In this document: one piece after another, positions 60,941-64,000 of the stretch
How positions within the stretch are numbered: the stretch's first letter is position 1
How the letters are laid out: the number at the start of each line of letters is the position of its first letter
DNA from: Microthrixaceae bacterium
GTDB taxonomy: Bacteria > Actinomycetota > Acidimicrobiia > Acidimicrobiales > Microtrichaceae
Direction of reading: 5' to 3'
DNA: 64,000 nucleotides
NCBI GenBank assembly: GCA_020845705.1
Contig: JADLFH010000052.1
Location: forward strand, 24,888 to 88,887
The notes under the pieces: model-generated
The model's input: only the letters and a program-made list of their open reading frames with translations
What the model was told of the DNA's origin: nothing
Databases searched by the model: none
Program-made: the position numbers and the translations under genes

Positions 60941-60991
60941 GAACTTGCGTACGGATTCGTCCTCCGCCGACGGATTGCTACGCAGGTTCGG
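60941..60991. repeat. Palindromic interspersed repeat, copy 3
   Basis: An identical 51-base copy of the unit at 60855, 86 bases on. Between them a short fragment (CACTGAACTTGCCCC, 60923-60937) repeats the left edge, as if from an incomplete duplication. No gene is visible in the rest of the gap up to 61019. Confidence 0.75.
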
Positions 60992-61019
60992 GTGAAGCGG
61001 TCCGTTCGGGCCGTACCGC

Positions 61020-61490
61020 TCAGCCGCGGATGGCGCGGGTGCGGAGCGCGTCCGGGTTCGCTGCCATCTTCGCTATGTCGGGGGGGAGCTCGCCCGACGC
61101 CACCTGTTCGAGGGTCAGGCCCTCCAACACACCCCGCAACGCGACTCGCACAGCCAGCCACACCGAGCGGAGGTGCTCCGCGTCGCCCTCGTAGCTGACC
61201 TCCTCGGGCTGAAGTCCACGCACGCCGGCCAACGGTCCGTCGGTCGCCCTGACCACATCCGCCACGGTGATCTCCGCGGCCGGCCGCGCCAGGCGAAAAC
61301 CGCCCTCCGCCCCACGCTGGCTGGCCACCAGCCCCGCTCGGCGAAGGTCCACCAGGATGTTCTCCACGAACTTGCGTGGCATGCCCTGTGACTCCGCCAA
61401 GGCGGCACCCTTGATGGGTCCGTCGTGGTCGGCCCGGGCCAGCACAAGCAGCGCCCGCATCGCGTAGTCGGCCTTCGCGGAGATGTGCAC
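61020..61490 (-). CDS. Rrf2-family transcriptional regulator without cysteines
   Basis: A 156-residue Rrf2 protein. HISAKADYAMRALLVLARA opens the winged helix, FVENILVDLRRAGLVASQRGAEGGFRLARPAAEITVADVV is the recognition and wing region. It has no Cys at all, so it cannot bind an Fe-S cluster through cysteines as IscR or NsrR do. The GTG at 61490 is preferred because the family start VHISAKADYA begins there. It is divergent from pgi across 61 bases and may regulate it. Confidence 0.88.
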   Translation of the reverse strand: MHISAKADYAMRALLVLARADHDGPIKGAALAESQGMPRKFVENILVDLRRAGLVASQRGAEGGFRLARPAAEITVADVVRATDGPLAGVRGLQPEEVSYEGDAEHLRSVWLAVRVALRGVLEGLTLEQVASGELPPDIAKMAANPDALRTRAIRG

Positions 61491-61551
61491 CCGCTGAGTT
61501 TGGCAGGCGTTCAGCAGCCGTATCGGCTGGTTGGGGCCATAGCCTGCGATC

Positions 61552-63090
61552 ATGCTCGCGGCCCGTTTCCTTCTCGACCCGATCGCCTCGGAATGGGAGG
61601 CCGCGGTGGCCGACCTCCAGCAGCGGCATGCGGCTCGCCGGCTGTGGGAGCTCGACTCCACGCTCTTCGCCGACGACCCGACCGAGATAGCGAACCGAAT
61701 GGGGTGGCTCCATGTTGCGGAGTTCAGCCGCCGTTGGTGGCCTGAGTTGCAGACCCAGGCAGGCTGGATCGCCACCGAGGTAGGCCATGTGGTGGTTGCG
61801 GGCATGGGTGGATCGTCGCTGTTCCCCGAGGTGTTGGCGGCCACCGTCCCCCGCCAGAAGGGCTTTCCTCAGCTCCAGGTGCTCGACTCGACCGATCCGG
61901 CCGCGGTCGCCCGGGTGGGCGAGACGTGTCCGCCCGAGTACACATTCGTGGTGGCGGCATCGAAGTCGGGTTCCACCCTGGAGACCCGTTCACACTTGGA
62001 GTGGCTCTGGGAGTGGAACCCCGACCCTTCCCGCTTCGGGGTCGTCACCGATCCGGGTTCCGCGCTCGGCGAGGCGGCGCGGGAGCGAGGGTTCCTCCAC
62101 GTGTGGGAGAACCACCCCGACATCGGCGGGCGCTACTCGGCGTTGTCGCTCTTCGGCCTGGTGCCCGCCGCCCTTGCCGGCCTCGACGGCCTGGCGTTGT
62201 TGGACGCCGCCGATGAAGCGGCGGAGGCCATCGAACCGCTCGATGGCGACGACGGGCCCGATCTCGCCCTGAGCCTGGGAGCGGCCATCGGCGCCGCGGC
62301 GGCGGCGGGTCGCGGCAAGCTCACCATCCTGTTGGACGAGCGGGTGTCGAGCTTCGGTGCGTGGCTCGAACAGCTCGTGGCCGAGTCGCTGGGCAAGCAC
62401 GGCGTGGGGGCGTTGCCGGTGCTGGGCGAGCCCTACGACATCGCGCTGGCCCATCCCGACGACCGACTCTTCGTCACCATCGGCGACGCGGCGGGCCGCG
62501 ACGAACTGCGTGCGGCCGGTGTGCCACTGGTCGAGCTGTCGTTGGAGGAGCTGGGCGACCTGGGCGCGCATGTGCTGGTGTGGGAGGTCGCAGTGGCGTT
62601 GGCGGGGCGGGTGTTGGGCATAAACCCCTTCGACCAGCCCGACGTGGAAGCAGCGAAGGTCGCGGCGCTCGGCCTGTTGGGTGGGGAGGCAACGCCACCG
62701 CCGTCGATCACCCCGGTGGCCGACGCCCTCGCCACGGTTCGACCGGGCGACTACGTGGCCATCTGCGCGTTCGTCGATCCTGGATCAGACGCCGCGGCGC
62801 GACTCGAGGGGGTGCGGGCCAGGCTGGGCCGCCGCCTTGGGGTCGCCACCACGCTGGGAATCGGCCCGCGGTTCCTGCATTCCACGGGCCAGTACCACAA
62901 GGGTGGACCGCGCAACGGGGTGTTCCTCCAAGTGCTGCACACCGAGGGCGAGGATCTCGTCATCCCCGGCCAGCCGTTCAGCTTCGGGGAACTGAAGGCC
63001 GCTCAGGCCGCGGGAGATCTCCAGGCGCTGCACGCCGCGGGCCAGGACCGGGCGTTCCGGGTGGATCTCGCCGACCTCCTCGACGCCTGA
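61552..63090 (+). CDS. pgi: Glucose-6-phosphate isomerase (SIS type, as in transaldolase-Pgi fusions)
   Basis: A 512-residue SIS-domain isomerase interconverting glucose-6-P and fructose-6-P. VVAGMGGSSLFPEVL, VVAASKSGSTLETRSHLEWL and IGGRYSALSLFGLVPAAL are phosphosugar-binding blocks; LEQLVAESLGKHG and HSTGQYHKGGPRNGVFLQ follow the pattern of the Pgi half of actinobacterial transaldolase/Pgi fusion proteins, but no transaldolase domain is attached here. Length exceeds that half by a short N-terminal helix. Confidence 0.9.
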   Translation: MLAARFLLDPIASEWEAAVADLQQRHAARRLWELDSTLFADDPTEIANRMGWLHVAEFSRRWWPELQTQAGWIATEVGHVVVAGMGGSSLFPEVLAATVPRQKGFPQLQVLDSTDPAAVARVGETCPPEYTFVVAASKSGSTLETRSHLEWLWEWNPDPSRFGVVTDPGSALGEAARERGFLHVWENHPDIGGRYSALSLFGLVPAALAGLDGLALLDAADEAAEAIEPLDGDDGPDLALSLGAAIGAAAAAGRGKLTILLDERVSSFGAWLEQLVAESLGKHGVGALPVLGEPYDIALAHPDDRLFVTIGDAAGRDELRAAGVPLVELSLEELGDLGAHVLVWEVAVALAGRVLGINPFDQPDVEAAKVAALGLLGGEATPPPSITPVADALATVRPGDYVAICAFVDPGSDAAARLEGVRARLGRRLGVATTLGIGPRFLHSTGQYHKGGPRNGVFLQVLHTEGEDLVIPGQPFSFGELKAAQAAGDLQALHAAGQDRAFRVDLADLLDA

Positions 63091-63101
63091 GCCACTCAGC
63101 C

Positions 63102-63563
63102 TCAGCCGCCGCCGGCTACTACGAGCCTCACGGTCGCGGGCGGCTCGGTCCAATCCACGATCTCGAGGGCGATTCGCATGCCGTCGCGCCGGGTCGAAGT
63201 GGAGCGCACTTCGCCGCCGGGATCCAGCGACCACACCGGCGAAGGGTGCGCGATCAGTCGTTCGGAGCGAAGTTCCGGCAGCTTCGAGTGGGCCACGAAC
63301 GACTCGATGTCTGCTGGGTCCATCCGGAAGGTCACGTCGAGCTCGCCCTCCGCGGCACGCACCGAGCGGTAGCCGTCGGTCGAGTCGGGGAACCGAAGGC
63401 CGGTGATCTCCTCCAACTTCGCTCTGCTCGGCGACGAATCGAACGGCAGGCCGGGCTGGGTGGTCGTTGTGGGGCCCCCGGGCGTCGGCTGTTTCGTGCA
63501 GCCGGAGGTTCCCCCCAAGATGGCGACGGCGGCCACAAGGCCGACGAGGGTGCCGCGTCTCAC
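63102..63563 (-). CDS. Putative lipoprotein
   Basis: A 153-residue protein with a lipobox: MRRGTLVGLVAAVAILGGTSGC, cysteine at residue 22, followed by a Pro/Thr-rich tether. The mature part is a small mixed fold (LEEITGLRFPDSTDGYRSVRAAEG, ALEIVDWTEPPATVRLVV). I recognise no family. The GTG at 63563 overlaps the reductase stop (GTGA), so the two are coupled. Confidence 0.75.
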   Translation of the reverse strand: MRRGTLVGLVAAVAILGGTSGCTKQPTPGGPTTTTQPGLPFDSSPSRAKLEEITGLRFPDSTDGYRSVRAAEGELDVTFRMDPADIESFVAHSKLPELRSERLIAHPSPVWSLDPGGEVRSTSTRRDGMRIALEIVDWTEPPATVRLVVAGGG

Positions 63564-64000
63564 GGCACGCCGCGCTCGGGCACCACCGCGGCGACTGCTG
63601 CGGCCAGCTTGTAGATGGCCTCGGCCGGGCCCAGCTCGTCGGGTCGCATCAGGTTCGCCATGATGCGCAGCACCCACTCCATCAGCGTCTGGGACTGCAT
63701 CCCCACCCGGGTCATCTCCCGCATCGCTGCGGGATGACCGAGGAGCCGCATGAACAGGCGGGCCACCTTGAAGTACCGGCCGTAGTCGGCATCGAGCATC
63801 TCGGGGTAGCGCTGGAGCGGTTGGGCGGATCCGCTGCGGAGGCACTCGTCGAGCAGCCCCGCGGCCATCCGCCCCGTCTCGTACGCGTAGTCGATGCCCT
63901 CGCCGTTGAAGGGGTTGATCGATCCCGCCGCGTCGCCCACGACGATCCAGGTGGGGCCCACCTTCGGGTTCACCGACCCGCCCATGGGCAGGCGTCCGCC
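63560..64000 (-). CDS. Geranylgeranyl reductase family FAD protein (5' end outside window)
   Basis: C-terminal part of an FAD-dependent oxidoreductase of the geranylgeranyl-reductase/ChlP family. VVGDAAGSINPFNGEGIDYAYETGRMAA is the FAD-contacting GD motif. The remaining 140 or so residues include YGRYFKVARLFMRLLGHPAAMREM, a typical C-terminal helix bundle. The open frame continues past base 64000. In actinobacteria such enzymes saturate isoprenoids such as menaquinone side chains or lipid precursors. The specific substrate is open. Confidence 0.88.
   Translation of the reverse strand, partial: GGRLPMGGSVNPKVGPTWIVVGDAAGSINPFNGEGIDYAYETGRMAAGLLDECLRSGSAQPLQRYPEMLDADYGRYFKVARLFMRLLGHPAAMREMTRVGMQSQTLMEWVLRIMANLMRPDELGPAEAIYKLAAAVAAVVPERGVP

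Noticed and set aside
60792..60991. CRISPR array
   Set aside because: The repeats are a homopolymer-like tract plus two adjacent identical palindromes, without regularly spaced unique spacers or cas genes.
60892..61788. Extended minus-strand frame through the palindromic repeats into the Rrf2 region
   Set aside because: It is out of frame with the Rrf2 protein and runs through tandem repeats; translation of the repeats gives only Arg-rich low complexity.
1..64000. Prophage, integrative element or insertion sequence
   Set aside because: No integrase, transposase, portal, terminase or attachment-site-like repeats flanking the tRNA were seen; gene content is core metabolism throughout.

Overview
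The window is a high-GC, gene-dense chromosomal segment of an actinobacterium. WhiB7, the mycothiol glycosyltransferase MshA next to a YbjN protein, an RsiG-type anti-sigma factor, a DUF3097 protein, oligoribonuclease and the rex-hemA-hemC-hemD gene order all point to Actinomycetota. Heavy use of GTG/TTG starts, an encoded caa3-type oxidase and KorAB suggest a deep-branching aerobic lineage such as Acidimicrobiia; that placement is inference. I see no integrase, transposase, phage gene or CRISPR array, and no stretch above 300 bases without a gene.

Layout. 1-10224: heme A synthesis (ctaA, ctaB) and a caa3-type cytochrome oxidase cluster (ctaC, ctaD, ctaE, ctaF, ctaG). It is preceded by a second COX1/COX3-like pair whose COX1 has lost every metal-ligand histidine. 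10251-14514: thioesterase, ABC exporter, serS, pdxH. 14528-16727: operon of TlpA-like thioredoxin, CcdA and an LCIB-type carbonic anhydrase. 16763-17500: whiB7 behind a leader with a small ORF and a 13-bp hairpin. 17532-24964: MBL hydrolase, aquaporin, orn, dut, korAB, ung and a secreted protein. 24992-32987: phosphoesterase, then a six-gene run for surface-polysaccharide precursor synthesis. 33014-37091: DUF3097, HtrA protease, membrane glycosyltransferase and tRNA-Lys. 37305-42856: a branched-chain-amino-acid-type ABC importer with both permeases and both ATPases in one 1270-residue chain, plus its binding protein. 42922-49636: surface protein, phosphatase, MoaD-like protein, CdsA-like protein, RsiG, HTH regulator, mshA, ybjN. 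49812-53984: proC, a SAM hydrolase-type enzyme with a 31-residue microprotein, acyl-CoA ligase. 54078-60782: rex-hemA-hemC-cobA/hemD-hemB-hemL. 60783-64000: repeat region, Rrf2 regulator, pgi, lipoprotein and a geranylgeranyl-reductase-family enzyme cut by the window edge.

How it fits together. Heme supply (rex-hem cluster, ctaA/B) and oxidase assembly serve aerobic respiration, with Rex probably linking heme synthesis to NADH/NAD+ state. CcdA and TlpA provide reducing power outside the membrane, plausibly for CuA and cytochrome c maturation. Many genes are translationally coupled through 4-bp ATGA or GTGA overlaps.

Most unusual: (i) the ligand-free COX1/COX3 paralogue pair, (ii) the single-chain LIV transporter, (iii) the whiB7 attenuator-like leader, (iv) an RsiG with two recognisable c-di-GMP signatures, and (v) a palindromic interspersed repeat that follows a C-rich tract at both of its loci.
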